The notes: generated by a model from the letters alone, not told the origin. DNA of 64,000 bases from Treponema sp. (GCA_016287815.1 JAEEWW010000004.1:1-64000); one strand, 5' to 3'. Shown: positions 17,911 through 27,224, counted from the stretch's first letter. Made by a program: numbers and translations.

Positions 17911-18987
17911 CTATTTAAGTTCTGATTCTTTGTAGTATCCAGAATCGATAAGAAGTGATTTGTAGTTGTCCTTTGTTCCGAATACTGGTTCACAAAGGTA
18001 TGAAGGGATAACTCCTGTTCCGTTATCATATGTTTTTGTATCGTTTACAGGTGGGTTAGCTCCCTTACAAAGAGCGTCAACCATTTCTACAACTTTTGCA
18101 GCAAGAGTACGTGTATCTTTGAAGATAGACATAGCCTGTGTTCCTGCAATCATGTTCTTTACAGATGTGATATCACAGTCCTGACCTGTTACTACAGGGA
18201 AGTTAGCAGCTGTGTATCCTGCACCTTTAAGAGCGTTTGTTACACCCTGTGCTGTAGAGTCGTTAGAGCAGTATACAGCATCAAGTTTTGTTCCTTTTGG
18301 ACCATATTTGTTTGATGTAACAAGGTTTTCCATACGTTTCTGAGCTTCTTCTGTTGACCAGTTCAATGTAGCAGCCTGTGCTTTAGCTGTCTGTCCGGAA
18401 GGACATACGATAACACCACTGTCAAGATATGGTTTTAAGATGTCCATTGCACCACCAAAGAAGAAGTTGATGTTGTTGTCGCCCGGGTCACCTGTGAAGA
18501 ATTCCATGTTTACAGGATTTGATTTAGAGCGTGATTTAAGTCCTAATGCTTCTACAAGGTAGTTACCCTGAATTGTTCCTACTTTGTAGTTATCAAATGT
18601 AGCATAGTAAGAAACTGCATCTGTGTTCATGATAAGGCGGTCATAAGCGATAACTTTAATGCCTTTGCTTTTTGCTGAGTCAAGACAGTTCTTAAGAGAG
18701 AAACCATCAATAGCAGCAATAACGAGAACTTTGCAGTTTCCTGTAATCATATTCTCAATGTGTGAAACCTGTGTTGGAATATCATTACCAGCGTACTGCA
18801 GGTCAACTTTGTAACCAGCTTTTTCAAGCTGTTCCTTCATGTTGGCACCGTCCTGATTCCAGCGCTGAAGGTCTTTAGTTGGCATTGAAACGCCTACTTT
18901 TACAGAACTGCCGGAATCTTTGTTTCCACCGGCAAATACTGAAGCTGCAAGTAAAGCAGCCATTACAATAGAAACGATTTTTTTCAT
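17911..18987 (-). CDS. chvE: Periplasmic multiple-monosaccharide-binding protein (ChvE type)
   Basis: This 358-residue protein has a signal peptide (MKKIVSIVMAALLAASVFAG) with no lipobox cysteine, so it is probably free in the periplasm. The mature part begins VKVGVSMPTKDLQRWNQDG and carries IAYDRLIMNTDAVSYYATFDN and GQDCDITSVKNMIAGTQ, closely resembling ChvE/XylF. It delivers xylose, glucose, galactose or arabinose-type sugars to the permease. AGGAGG precedes ATG 18987. The leader contains a 17-bp palindrome and a GC-rich inverted repeat. Confidence 0.92.
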   Translation of the reverse strand: MKKIVSIVMAALLAASVFAGGNKDSGSSVKVGVSMPTKDLQRWNQDGANMKEQLEKAGYKVDLQYAGNDIPTQVSHIENMITGNCKVLVIAAIDGFSLKNCLDSAKSKGIKVIAYDRLIMNTDAVSYYATFDNYKVGTIQGNYLVEALGLKSRSKSNPVNMEFFTGDPGDNNINFFFGGAMDILKPYLDSGVIVCPSGQTAKAQAATLNWSTEEAQKRMENLVTSNKYGPKGTKLDAVYCSNDSTAQGVTNALKGAGYTAANFPVVTGQDCDITSVKNMIAGTQAMSIFKDTRTLAAKVVEMVDALCKGANPPVNDTKTYDNGTGVIPSYLCEPVFGTKDNYKSLLIDSGYYKESELK

Positions 18988-19035
18988 AAAAATCCTCCTT
19001 TTTTTACCGCACGGTTGCGGTCGTGCTTGGTATTT

Positions 19036-19052
19036 ACTGAGATTTTCTCAGT
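19036..19052. promoter_or_regulatory. Perfect palindrome in the chvE leader, putative operator or RNA hairpin
   Basis: ACTGAGATTTTCTCAGT lies about 50 bases before the chvE start, just after a TATACT that could be the minus-strand -10 box. A second inverted repeat (GCACG...CGTGC) follows toward the gene. Both are candidates for binding by the adjacent AraC-type regulator or for mRNA stabilisation. Confidence 0.35.
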
Positions 19053-19209
19053 ATCTGAATTGAGTATAAAAGGCTTTTTTTGTTTTGTTTTCTGGATTTT
19101 CTATAAAAAATTGCTAAATTAAGCAAATAACGGGTAAAAAATTGTCATTTCCAATTTCTTATCTAGAAAAAATTGTTGTCAAAAAATTTCTAATACCTCT
19201 AACAGGAGA

Positions 19210-19290
19210 AAAACAGGCCGTCCTTAAAAAAATCTGGCGCTGGAATGACAATCTTGTAAAGATTCCCGTGTCAGAGCACGGGAATGACAG
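19210..19290. repeat. REP-like palindromic intergenic element
   Basis: ATTCCCGTG (19262-19270) pairs with CACGGGAAT (19277-19285). The word GGAATGACA occurs twice (19232-19240 and 19281-19289) and AATCTTGTAAAGATT is a further small palindrome. Read on the minus strand it resembles the widespread TGTCATTCCCGTGCT-type intergenic palindrome known from many genomes. It lies in the 339-base gap between the second binding-protein gene and chvE and has no good T-run. Confidence 0.4.
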
Positions 19291-19326
19291 TTTTTATTAA
19301 AGTTCGACGTTTGAGCTGATTATTTA

Positions 19327-20427
19327 CTAACGGAAGATTTCATCTTTTGTATGAAAGCCTGATTTTATAATGACTTCTTCAATATTATCCTTTGTTACAG
19401 CCTGCGGATTTAGCCATACAACTGGAATATTTGCGTATCCGTTATTTATAGTCTGATTTTCAGGAACAAGCTCCTTTATGCTTTTTCCTTTTGCAAGTTC
19501 AACTGCGTAAAGTCCGGCTTCTTCTGCAAGTTTTGTAATCGGTTTATAAACGGTAACAAGCTGTTTTCCTGCAATGATGTTCTGGCAGCCAGCAATATCT
19601 GCATCCTGCCCGGAAATGCTTATGTCTTTTCCGGGACAAATTTCAGAAACTGCCTGAATTACACTGTTCGCAACTGCATCGTTTCCGCAGATTACCGCAT
19701 CCGGAATGTTTTTCTGTAATAAAAGTCTTGCCATTTCGTTGTAAGATAAATCATAATTCCAGCCGTCCGTAAAGAATGTATGTGTAATTTTTACACCTGT
19801 ATCGTCTATTATTTTAGAAACTCCATTACGGATTAAAGTCATGTTGTAATCTGTTTTTGGACCGTAAATGCAGAACCATTTTCCATCAGGCTTTTTTTTG
19901 TAAAGTTCCTGTGCCATAATTTCGCCGACTTTTTCACTGTCAATCGTCATGTATAAACTTATGTCTGAATTTAAAATCAGGCGGTCGTACGCAATAACAG
20001 GAATTCCGTGAGAACGGGCAAGTTTGATTGTTTCTGTTAAAGAATCAGCTTCTTTTGCAACGATTATTATAACCTTTACTTTTTTATTTATAAGATACTG
20101 AATCTGTTTGTTCTGTTCTTCTGTATTGTTGCCTGCGTTTTGAACTACAACCTCCGCGCCGTTTGCTTTTACAGTGTTCATAAAAATATCGCAGTCGCGC
20201 CGCCATCTTTCTATTGCAAGCGTATCTATAGAAAAACCTACGGTCATTTTTGAAGATGGAGTTTTATCTGAAGCGTTTTCATCAGCTGTTTTATTTTTCT
20301 TGCAGCCTGTAAAAGTTGATGCTACTAAAAGAACTGAGGCAAATAAGGCTATTATGGCAGCGGCAGGATTTTTTGCGATTTTTATATAATTTGCTGATTT
20401 TAATGAATCCGTTTTTACTTTTTCCAT
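19327..20427 (-). CDS. Second sugar-binding protein, predicted lipoprotein (XylF/ChvE-like)
   Basis: This 366-residue protein has a long N-terminal region, a hydrophobic stretch and a lipobox (STFTG then Cys, about residue 42), so it is probably anchored by lipid. The body resembles ChvE/XylF: MTVGFSIDTLAIERWRRDCDIF, IAYDRLILNSDISLYMTIDSEKVG and SGQDADIAGCQNIIAGKQ. AGGAGA precedes ATG 20427. It lies downstream of the kinase and regulator genes on the same strand, so it may be a second receptor for the same transporter or part of the sensing system. Confidence 0.85.
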   Translation of the reverse strand: MEKVKTDSLKSANYIKIAKNPAAAIIALFASVLLVASTFTGCKKNKTADENASDKTPSSKMTVGFSIDTLAIERWRRDCDIFMNTVKANGAEVVVQNAGNNTEEQNKQIQYLINKKVKVIIIVAKEADSLTETIKLARSHGIPVIAYDRLILNSDISLYMTIDSEKVGEIMAQELYKKKPDGKWFCIYGPKTDYNMTLIRNGVSKIIDDTGVKITHTFFTDGWNYDLSYNEMARLLLQKNIPDAVICGNDAVANSVIQAVSEICPGKDISISGQDADIAGCQNIIAGKQLVTVYKPITKLAEEAGLYAVELAKGKSIKELVPENQTINNGYANIPVVWLNPQAVTKDNIEEVIIKSGFHTKDEIFR

Positions 20428-20512
20428 GGCACGTCTCCTGTCTTATTTTTTTATCAACTTTTTACGTGGCAGGCTTTTTATGCCGAGTGCCCCGTAGTGT
20501 TTTTTTTCTGTA

Positions 20513-22081
20513 TTAATCACCAATCGGCAGAGAGTTTCTGTATTCGGTTGGCGTTATGCCGAATTTATTCTTGAATAATTTACTGAAGTAGTTCTGGTCG
20601 TTATAGCCGACAGCCGCAGTAATTTCCTTTATTATTAAAGATTTATCCTGAAGAAGATTCTTTGCTTTTTTGAGCCTTAAATCCGTCAGGTAAGAAATAA
20701 AATTTTCGCCTTTTTCTTTTTTGAATAATTTACTTAAATAAAATGAACTTACGTTCAGCTGGCTTGCAGCACTTTCAAGTGTAATTTCTTCTGAAATATG
20801 ATTTTCAAGATATTCGCATGCCTGCGAAATAATAGGATTCTGGTTGTTTTTGCTAAGGCTTGAAGCAAGAGTAACGCATTCCATGCAGCTTTTAAGAACA
20901 AACTGTTCCAGTTCATAAGTAGTGTCTGTTTTAGAAAGAGTTGTAAAGGCCTGCTCAAAGGTAGAATCTTTGTAATTGTTGTCCATTTCTAAGATTGCGT
21001 TGCGCAGGTTTACGATGAATTCAAAAATAGCGTTTTTAATTTTATCAAGATTATTCTGATAAAATTCAAAAAGAGTAGTGCAGTACCTTGAAACTAACTG
21101 TCTTACGCTGCCTGCATCGCCTAAGCGGATTCTGTTTAAAAGTTTTTTTGAACATTCTTTTATTTCTTCATGCGTTGCAGGTCTTGTTTCAATTTCACTG
21201 TAAAAACTGATTCCTCTGGATTGCGAAATTGTGTTAAGTGCAGAAATTGCATCGTTATAGGCTGAAAAAGTTTTATTTATGTCGCTTTCTATTTTACTTA
21301 CGCCAATTTTTATGCCATATCGGATGTTTGTAGACAGAAGCGTAAAAATTGTGTTCATTAAACTTTTTACGGATTCGTAGCTGTTTTTCTCGTCTGTCTT
21401 AAATGGAACGAATACGCCGATTCTGTTTGCCATAAAAGACCCGATTATGCACCTTGCTTTTGAAGTTAAAATATCGCGGATTTTCATGTAGACATTGTAT
21501 TTATTGTCCTGGTCAATCTGAAAAACTTCAATGCAGCACATGAACCATGTTGTGTTTTCTATCTCAAAATATTTAAGGTAGGTTGAAAAATCAACGTTTT
21601 TGCTGCTGTTAAAAATGCAAGAATATATAAAATCACTTTCTACCATTGAAGAAACAATATTGAGTTTTTTATGCATTTCTATGCTTTGCGAAAGTTTGCC
21701 GCGCTGCCGGTCTACAAGTCCAAAAGAATCTTTTACTGTCTGTAGAATCAGGTTTCTGTTTACCGGTTTAGTTAAATATTTGTACGCTCCAAGATTTATT
21801 GCTTCCTGAGCATACTGGAACTGGTCATAGGCACTTAAAATGATGATTATAAGATTCGGGTTTAACTGCTTCATAAGTTTTATGGTTTCAAGTCCGTTCA
21901 TACCCGGCATGTGAATGTCCATAAAAACGATATCAATCTTTTTTGTTTCCGTAATTTCCAGGGCTTCAGGACCGGAAAGCGCAGAAAAAATTTGAATTTC
22001 ATCCTGAAAGTTTTTGTTTAGAATAAAAGTGAGAGAATCTATAACTATTTTTTCGTCATCTGTTAAAAGGATATTATACAT
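20513..22081 (-). CDS. AraC-type response regulator (YesN family)
   Basis: This 522-residue regulator has an N-terminal receiver domain (phospho-acceptor Asp55 in IVFMDIHMPGMNG, Lys in YLTKPVN) and a linker of about 280 residues. The C-terminal AraC helix-turn-helix pair reads FYLSKLFKKEKGENFISYL and then YFSKLFKNKFGITPTEYR. YesN-type regulators activate sugar-transport operons when phosphorylated by YesM-type kinases. Its start overlaps the kinase stop by eight bases. The chvE-mmsA-mmsB operon is the obvious target. Confidence 0.92.
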   Translation of the reverse strand: MYNILLTDDEKIVIDSLTFILNKNFQDEIQIFSALSGPEALEITETKKIDIVFMDIHMPGMNGLETIKLMKQLNPNLIIIILSAYDQFQYAQEAINLGAYKYLTKPVNRNLILQTVKDSFGLVDRQRGKLSQSIEMHKKLNIVSSMVESDFIYSCIFNSSKNVDFSTYLKYFEIENTTWFMCCIEVFQIDQDNKYNVYMKIRDILTSKARCIIGSFMANRIGVFVPFKTDEKNSYESVKSLMNTIFTLLSTNIRYGIKIGVSKIESDINKTFSAYNDAISALNTISQSRGISFYSEIETRPATHEEIKECSKKLLNRIRLGDAGSVRQLVSRYCTTLFEFYQNNLDKIKNAIFEFIVNLRNAILEMDNNYKDSTFEQAFTTLSKTDTTYELEQFVLKSCMECVTLASSLSKNNQNPIISQACEYLENHISEEITLESAASQLNVSSFYLSKLFKKEKGENFISYLTDLRLKKAKNLLQDKSLIIKEITAAVGYNDQNYFSKLFKNKFGITPTEYRNSLPIGD

Positions 22082-23633
22082 TTGGAATTGTTATAAGGAA
22101 TTCTGTTCCTTTTCCCTCCGGATTTTCTTTTATCTGCAATATATCGTTTTGTTTATAATAAAGTTTTAATCTTGAAATTACATTCAGAAGACCAGTTGAA
22201 TGGTGTTCTTTTTCTTCATCCTTCATTTCACTGATGACAGTTCCGGCACCGGCTTCGCTTGCCGCAAGTATTTTCTGCTTTACAACAGGAGAAAAGCCGC
22301 AGCCGTTATCTGCAATAGAAATAACAATGTTTTCTGTATTTTCTGCGGCGTTTTCCTTCAGAGAATCTGCATGTTCTGCACGGCATTTTTCTACACGAAT
22401 CTTTATTATTCCGCCTTTTACCATGTCTTTAAGTCCGTGTTTAATGCAGTTTTCAACAAGCGGCTGCAAAATCATATTTGGAACCTTTGTTTCAAGCAAA
22501 TCTTCCTGTATATTTTTTTCAAAGGTAAAACGGTCGCCGAAACGTGTATTCATAATATAAATATAGTTATCAAGCATACCAAGTTCTTCGCGGATTGTTG
22601 CGCTGCGGTCGGTATGCTGATTATAGCGGAAAAAATCTGCAACCTGTTCCAGAAAGTAACAGGTTTTATCTGCGCCTTCAATCATTGCAAGCTGGGCACC
22701 TGTGTTCAGCGTATTAAAAAGAAAATGAGGTTTTATCTGATTTTGCAGTGCCTTAAGGCGCGCATCACTGTAAAGCGCCTGCATTTCAATTTCTTTTTCC
22801 CTGAGTTCATTTTCTTTTAATGCCTTTTCCCAGATTGTATCAATGTATTCGCGGATACTTATAATCATGCTGTTAAAGGCGCGGCAGATGTTCCCGATTT
22901 CATTCTGCGAGGTATTTGAAAAAAGCGGAACATTAAAATCGCGTTCTGCAAGTTTATGTGCAACCGCAGATATAGAAGAAAGCGGCTTTACAATCTGCGT
23001 AATCTGTATTGAAAGCAGGATAAAGCCGAAAACAAGAATTACAAACATCAGTAATACTGAAATTTGCAAAAGCCGCGCCATAAAATCCTTTGTCTGCGCA
23101 TAGCGCGCAGCATTTGTCTGAAAGTAAAGCATGTTAAGGCTTGAAATTTCGGCACTCAAAAACGTGTAGCATTGCAGGCACTTATCAAAATAATATTTTG
23201 TGTCCTTGTAATTATTTGCACGTCTTGCATCTATTGCTTTGTCACCGTACCAGAAAAAAGAAGAAGAAAGCTTTCTTATTACAAACTGCTTCTGGTAAAG
23301 CGGAATTACAGAAGATTTTTCGTTAAAATTCTGTGATTGAGTCTGTGCTGCAAGTTCATAGTTATAATACTTATCTATACTTTCAAAAGTTCTGTACTGA
23401 ATATAGGATTCAAGGGCGGCTTCCGTTTCTTCAATCAATGTCATAAATCTGTCTAAATCAGCATTCGATTTATAAGAATTTCCGGAAAGTTCCATTGAGC
23501 TTGTTATAAGTTTTGTAGTAACGGAAATAGTAAAAGCCGTTAACAGCATGGAAAGCAGGATTGAAATCATAATCTGGTTACGGATTGAGATGCGGTTTTT
23601 GAATTCACGGAATTTATCTCTGATTTTTATCAT
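22074..23633 (-). CDS. YesM/LytS-type membrane histidine kinase
   Basis: A 519-residue kinase with helix 1 (about residues 18-45), a periplasmic segment of about 130 residues, helix 2 (about 190-210), HAMP and a His_kinase domain with the phospho-acceptor His303 in IKPHFLFNTLN. It ends in an HATPase with NCIKHGLKDM and ISIADNGCGFS. It overlaps the upstream sensor gene by four bases (ATGA) and the downstream regulator by eight, so the three are co-translated. It probably receives the sugar signal from the anchored binding protein. Confidence 0.92.
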   Translation of the reverse strand: MIKIRDKFREFKNRISIRNQIMISILLSMLLTAFTISVTTKLITSSMELSGNSYKSNADLDRFMTLIEETEAALESYIQYRTFESIDKYYNYELAAQTQSQNFNEKSSVIPLYQKQFVIRKLSSSFFWYGDKAIDARRANNYKDTKYYFDKCLQCYTFLSAEISSLNMLYFQTNAARYAQTKDFMARLLQISVLLMFVILVFGFILLSIQITQIVKPLSSISAVAHKLAERDFNVPLFSNTSQNEIGNICRAFNSMIISIREYIDTIWEKALKENELREKEIEMQALYSDARLKALQNQIKPHFLFNTLNTGAQLAMIEGADKTCYFLEQVADFFRYNQHTDRSATIREELGMLDNYIYIMNTRFGDRFTFEKNIQEDLLETKVPNMILQPLVENCIKHGLKDMVKGGIIKIRVEKCRAEHADSLKENAAENTENIVISIADNGCGFSPVVKQKILAASEAGAGTVISEMKDEEKEHHSTGLLNVISRLKLYYKQNDILQIKENPEGKGTEFLITIPNV

Positions 23634-24619
23634 TTCTGCTCTCTTTTGCTTACTTCAACATCTGCAATAACGTAACTGTTGGCATAACCTGTATTTTTAT
23701 ATTCGAATAATTCATTTATGGCTTTTTTGCCTATTTCTTCCGGTGTAATTGAAATAAGTTTTGTTATGATTCCTTTTTCAAAATAGTGCTTTGAATTTTC
23801 TCCGTCTCCAAAGCCTATAATCTTTATTTTTCCTGCCTGATTTAAATCCGTTATGGTCTGGGCCGCAAGGACGGAATTTGATTCTGAAAGCGAAATAACA
23901 AGTTTAAGGTTTGCGGTTGAAGCGATTTCCTGCCTTATATTGTCTTCTATGTACGAAGTAGGGCTTTGCTGTACAGATAGAGTAAGTATATTTATATCTT
24001 CAAGCTTTTGGCTCAGGCTGTTTGTAAGGACATTCATAAGCATGCTGTAATTCGGATAGTTTGTAGAATTATTGTTTAGAACAATTATGTTGCCTTCTTT
24101 TACATCCATCTCAAGAATTTCTGAAACAAAGGTGTTGCCCAGTTCAGAATAGTTTATTCCTATAAAAGAAAGCTGATGCAGGTTCGGGTCGTAGGTTCCT
24201 GTCGTAATAAGAGGAATAGGATTTCCGTTTTTGTAGCGCGGAATTTCTGTAATTGTATCCGTGTCATCAACAAAGGCTATAATTCCATCCGGTTCAAGGT
24301 AGGAAGCATAATCTAAAAGTGACTGCAAAAAAACATGTTCTGCCTGGGAATCCGGTACGTAAAGCTGTACGGCACCGTTGTAAATACGGGCGGTTCTTGA
24401 AGCTCCTTCATATATTTTACTTATAAAAGAATAGTTTTTGCTTGTTCCCGTAACAAAAATATGGTATTCCATTGCGCCTTGCTGTGTCTGGTTTTTCTTT
24501 TCAAAAGAAGAACTTTGGATCAAAGCCTGGAGCAAAAAAATTACCGAAAAAGAAATTACTACAAGAATCAGTATTACGAAAAATATTAAATACGGTGTTT
24601 TGTGCTTTGGATTATCCAT
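23630..24619 (-). CDS. Membrane-anchored periplasmic sugar-binding sensor protein
   Basis: A 329-residue protein with an uncleaved N-terminal helix (about residues 9-31) and a periplasmic-binding-protein fold of the LacI/RbsB type (YHIFVTGTSKNYSFISKIYEGA, DGIIAFVDDT, INELFEYKNTGYANSYVIADV). Its position directly upstream of a YesM kinase and YesN regulator matches the XylFII-LytS-YesN three-component xylose-sensing systems known in Clostridium, where the binding protein docks on the kinase. The sugar here is not known. Confidence 0.8.
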   Translation of the reverse strand: MDNPKHKTPYLIFFVILILVVISFSVIFLLQALIQSSSFEKKNQTQQGAMEYHIFVTGTSKNYSFISKIYEGASRTARIYNGAVQLYVPDSQAEHVFLQSLLDYASYLEPDGIIAFVDDTDTITEIPRYKNGNPIPLITTGTYDPNLHQLSFIGINYSELGNTFVSEILEMDVKEGNIIVLNNNSTNYPNYSMLMNVLTNSLSQKLEDINILTLSVQQSPTSYIEDNIRQEIASTANLKLVISLSESNSVLAAQTITDLNQAGKIKIIGFGDGENSKHYFEKGIITKLISITPEEIGKKAINELFEYKNTGYANSYVIADVEVSKREQK

Positions 24620-24631
24620 TTTGACCTGAAT

Positions 24632-24660
24632 ATTATAACATGGATTTCCGGGGCTTGCAA
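24632..24660 (-). promoter_or_regulatory. Promoter of the sugar-sensing operon, near-leaderless
   Basis: On the minus strand TTGCAA, 17-base spacer and TATAAT with an extended TG. ATG 24619 lies 12 bases after the -10 box, so the predicted leader is about five bases, with at most a fragment of a ribosome site (AGG). Confidence 0.55.
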
Positions 24661-24689
24661 AATATTGTTTATTATAGTAACAAGTAATT

Positions 24690-25253
24690 ATGAACTACAA
24701 AATTAAAAATGGTAAAGAACTTCGTATTGCAATTTCTGGAAAATCTGGCTGCGGTAATACAACCGTAAGTACATTGCTTTCTAATAAACTTGGCGTTCAG
24801 CTGATAAACTATACTTTTCGTCAGCTGGCAGCCGAAAAGGGCTTAACTTTAGCTCAGGTTATAGAAAACGCCAAAACAGATGATTCTTATGATATCGCGG
24901 TGGATACAAAACAGGTAGAGCTTGCAAAAAAACAGTCATGTGTTTTAGGTTCCCGTCTTGCAATCTGGATGTTAAAAGAAGCAGATTTAAAAGTTTATCT
25001 TTATGCCTCTGATGATGTAAGGGCAAAACGGATTTTAAATCGGGAAGGCGGCGATATTGAAGAAATAAAAAGTTTTACTTCAATGCGCGACAGTCAGGAT
25101 ACTCAGCGTTATAAAAAACTATATAAAATAGACAACGATGATTATGCTTTTGCAGATATGATAATTGATACTGCAAAATACAATCCTGAACAGATTGCTG
25201 ATTTAATTTTAACGGAATTGGCATGCCGTGGATTTGTAGAAAAATCGAATTGA
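24690..25253 (+). CDS. Cytidylate kinase-like P-loop protein
   Basis: A 187-residue protein with P-loop GKSGCGNTT (about residues 17-25) and the layout of the cytidylate kinase-like family (AAA_26; Cmk2): RQLAAEKGL, then ARILNREGGD-like RAKRILNREGGDIEE and YADMIIDTA near the end. It may phosphorylate CMP or dCMP, but members of this family are often of uncertain substrate. No ribosome site is visible; a TATAGT lies 11 bases before the ATG. Divergent from the sensing operon and closed by a strong terminator. Confidence 0.7.
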   Translation: MNYKIKNGKELRIAISGKSGCGNTTVSTLLSNKLGVQLINYTFRQLAAEKGLTLAQVIENAKTDDSYDIAVDTKQVELAKKQSCVLGSRLAIWMLKEADLKVYLYASDDVRAKRILNREGGDIEEIKSFTSMRDSQDTQRYKKLYKIDNDDYAFADMIIDTAKYNPEQIADLILTELACRGFVEKSN

Positions 25254-25256
25254 TTT

Positions 25257-25297
25257 AAAAAGAACACGCCGAGGCTTTGCCGCGGCGTGTTCTTTTT
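25257..25297. terminator. Bidirectional terminator between the kinase-like gene and leuD
   Basis: AAAAAGAACACGCCG pairs perfectly with CGGCGTGTTCTTTTT across an 11-base loop; the A and T runs suit both convergent genes. Confidence 0.9.
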
Positions 25298-25308
25298 AAT
25301 ATAAATCC

Positions 25309-25842
25309 CTAGTATTTTTTATCTGCGTAGCCGACCCATCCGTCATTTTCGATCAAGGCTTTTTCAAAATCCCCAATCTTGAACGGGTAGCTTTTTGAAA
25401 GACTTCCTGCAATCAATTTTACCTTTGCAGTTCCGTCATCATTAAAGACAATCTTACATTCAGTATCTTTTTCTGCAAAAGTTCTGAACATGTCTTCTAT
25501 GGATTTTTTATCCAGTTCTATTGCAAGCATTCCGCAGTTATACATATTCTGGCGGAAGATGCGTGCAAAATTAACGGCAACAACAGCATAAATTCCATTA
25601 ACTTCTAAGGCCCATGGAGCATGTTCTCTGGATGAACCGCAGCCAAAATTTTCCCGGGTTATAATAACTTTTTTCCCGATAATGTCTGTTTTAGGATTAA
25701 AACCTTCAAGTTTTAAATCTTCCAATAAATATGGCTTTAAAGCTTCTTTTGTGTTTTCTGTCAGATATTTTGCAGGAATAATTTCATCTGTGTTAATATC
25801 TGCGCGATCCAAAAAAAGAACGTTTCCACCAAATTGTTTCAT
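25309..25842 (-). CDS. leuD: 3-isopropylmalate dehydratase small subunit
   Basis: A 177-residue swivel-domain subunit. DINTDEIIPAKYL at the start and the catalytic-loop segment NFGCGSSREHAPWAL identify LeuD of the short, archaeal/LeuD2 type. With LeuC it interconverts 2- and 3-isopropylmalate in leucine synthesis. It follows leuC by 15 bases. No leuA or leuB is present nearby, and homoaconitase subunits look alike, so the substrate is assigned from frequency. Confidence 0.9.
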   Translation of the reverse strand: MKQFGGNVLFLDRADINTDEIIPAKYLTENTKEALKPYLLEDLKLEGFNPKTDIIGKKVIITRENFGCGSSREHAPWALEVNGIYAVVAVNFARIFRQNMYNCGMLAIELDKKSIEDMFRTFAEKDTECKIVFNDDGTAKVKLIAGSLSKSYPFKIGDFEKALIENDGWVGYADKKY

Positions 25843-25857
25843 CTGCTTCTCCTGGTG

Positions 25858-27144
25858 TTAGATGTTATATAATGGGGAGTTAGTAATTTTTCCTGCAATA
25901 GCAGTTGCCGCTGCCGTAGCAGGGCTCATCAAATGTACCATTCCTCCTTTTCCCATTCTACCATTAAAATTGCGGTTTGTGGTAGATGCACAAACTTCGC
26001 CTTCGGCTAAAACTCCGTTGCTCATTCCAAGGCATGCACCGCAGGTCGGGTTTGTAACACAGAATCCTGCATCCATGAATATTGAAATAATTCCTTCGTC
26101 CAATGCCATTTTATAAATTTTTGGCGTTGCAGGACTTACTATTCCGCGTACGCCTTCTGCAAGATGCTTTCCTTTAAGAATTTTTGCAGCAACCCTTAAA
26201 TCAGAAATGCGTCCGTTTGTACAACTGCCGATATATACCTGATTTACTTTTGTTCCTTCCATTTCACGTACTGTTTTTATCTGGTCAGGTTTGTAGCCAA
26301 AAGTTGCAATAGGTTCAAGTTTTGATAAATCAAAGTCATAAACCTTTTCATATTTTGCATCAGGATCAGAAACCCATTTTGAATAATCCTTTAAGGCTTC
26401 CTCTTTATTACTATAATCATTTTTTATAAATTCCCAAAGATATTCAACGGTTGTCATGTCTGGAGCACAAATTCCAGATGTTGCACCGGCTTCAACTGCC
26501 ATGTTGCACAATGTCATGCGTTCTTCCATAGAAAAACCGTCTATTACAGAGCCTGAAAATTCCATTACGCAGTTTGTAGCACCGTTTACACCAATCTGCC
26601 CGATAATGTAAAGAATTACGTCTTTTGCAAAAACACCTTCTGGAAGTTTTCCGTTAAGGTTGAATTTAATGGATTTTGGTTCGCGGAAAGTACATACGCC
26701 TTTTAAAATTCCTACTTCAAGGTCTGTTGTGCCAACACCTGCGGCAAATGCTCCAAAAGCACCGTGTGTACAGGTATGGCTGTCGCCCATAATTACGGTA
26801 AAGCCAGGATGTACAAATCCTTTTTCCGGGAAAATTGCATGGCAAACGCCGTTACAGCCGATGTCAAAAAAATCTTTTATATTATTGCGTTTAACCCAGT
26901 CACGAAGAATTTTTCCCTGTGTTGCAGTTTTACTGTCTTTTGCAGGCGTTACGTGGTCAATTACGGCTTTAATTTTAGTTGAATCAAAAACGCGGTCTTT
27001 ATTGCGGGATACTAAATCATTTATGGCAATAGGTGTTGTAATTTCGTGGCAGAAAACGCGGTCAAGTTTTAGAACATAAGTACCTTCAAAAGGTTTATCT
27101 ACAAGGTGTGTTTCAAAAATCTTTTCAGCAATTGTCTTTCCCAT
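25858..27144 (-). CDS. leuC: 3-isopropylmalate dehydratase large subunit
   Basis: A 428-residue aconitase-fold enzyme with the 4Fe-4S ligands in YIGSCTNGRISD and NPTCGACLGMSNG, and GDSHTCTHGAFGAFA near the front. The start is ATG 27144. A TTG at 27156 is in frame, but its GGAG is the ribosome site for the ATG, six bases away. The protein is of the LeuC/HacA subgroup that pairs with a separate small subunit, encoded next. Confidence 0.93.
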   Translation of the reverse strand: MGKTIAEKIFETHLVDKPFEGTYVLKLDRVFCHEITTPIAINDLVSRNKDRVFDSTKIKAVIDHVTPAKDSKTATQGKILRDWVKRNNIKDFFDIGCNGVCHAIFPEKGFVHPGFTVIMGDSHTCTHGAFGAFAAGVGTTDLEVGILKGVCTFREPKSIKFNLNGKLPEGVFAKDVILYIIGQIGVNGATNCVMEFSGSVIDGFSMEERMTLCNMAVEAGATSGICAPDMTTVEYLWEFIKNDYSNKEEALKDYSKWVSDPDAKYEKVYDFDLSKLEPIATFGYKPDQIKTVREMEGTKVNQVYIGSCTNGRISDLRVAAKILKGKHLAEGVRGIVSPATPKIYKMALDEGIISIFMDAGFCVTNPTCGACLGMSNGVLAEGEVCASTTNRNFNGRMGKGGMVHLMSPATAAATAIAGKITNSPLYNI

Positions 27145-27224
27145 AATCTTCTCCAATAAATATGCCTTGCGGCAGAATAAACTTTAATTATATTAAAGAA
27201 TATTAAATATTTATTTAGAACTTG

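Noticed and set aside
22200-22820. 206-residue ORF on the plus strand
   Set aside because: It is antisense to the conserved ATPase and dimerisation domains of the YesM-type kinase; composition (Phe/Cys-rich) is that of a shadow frame.
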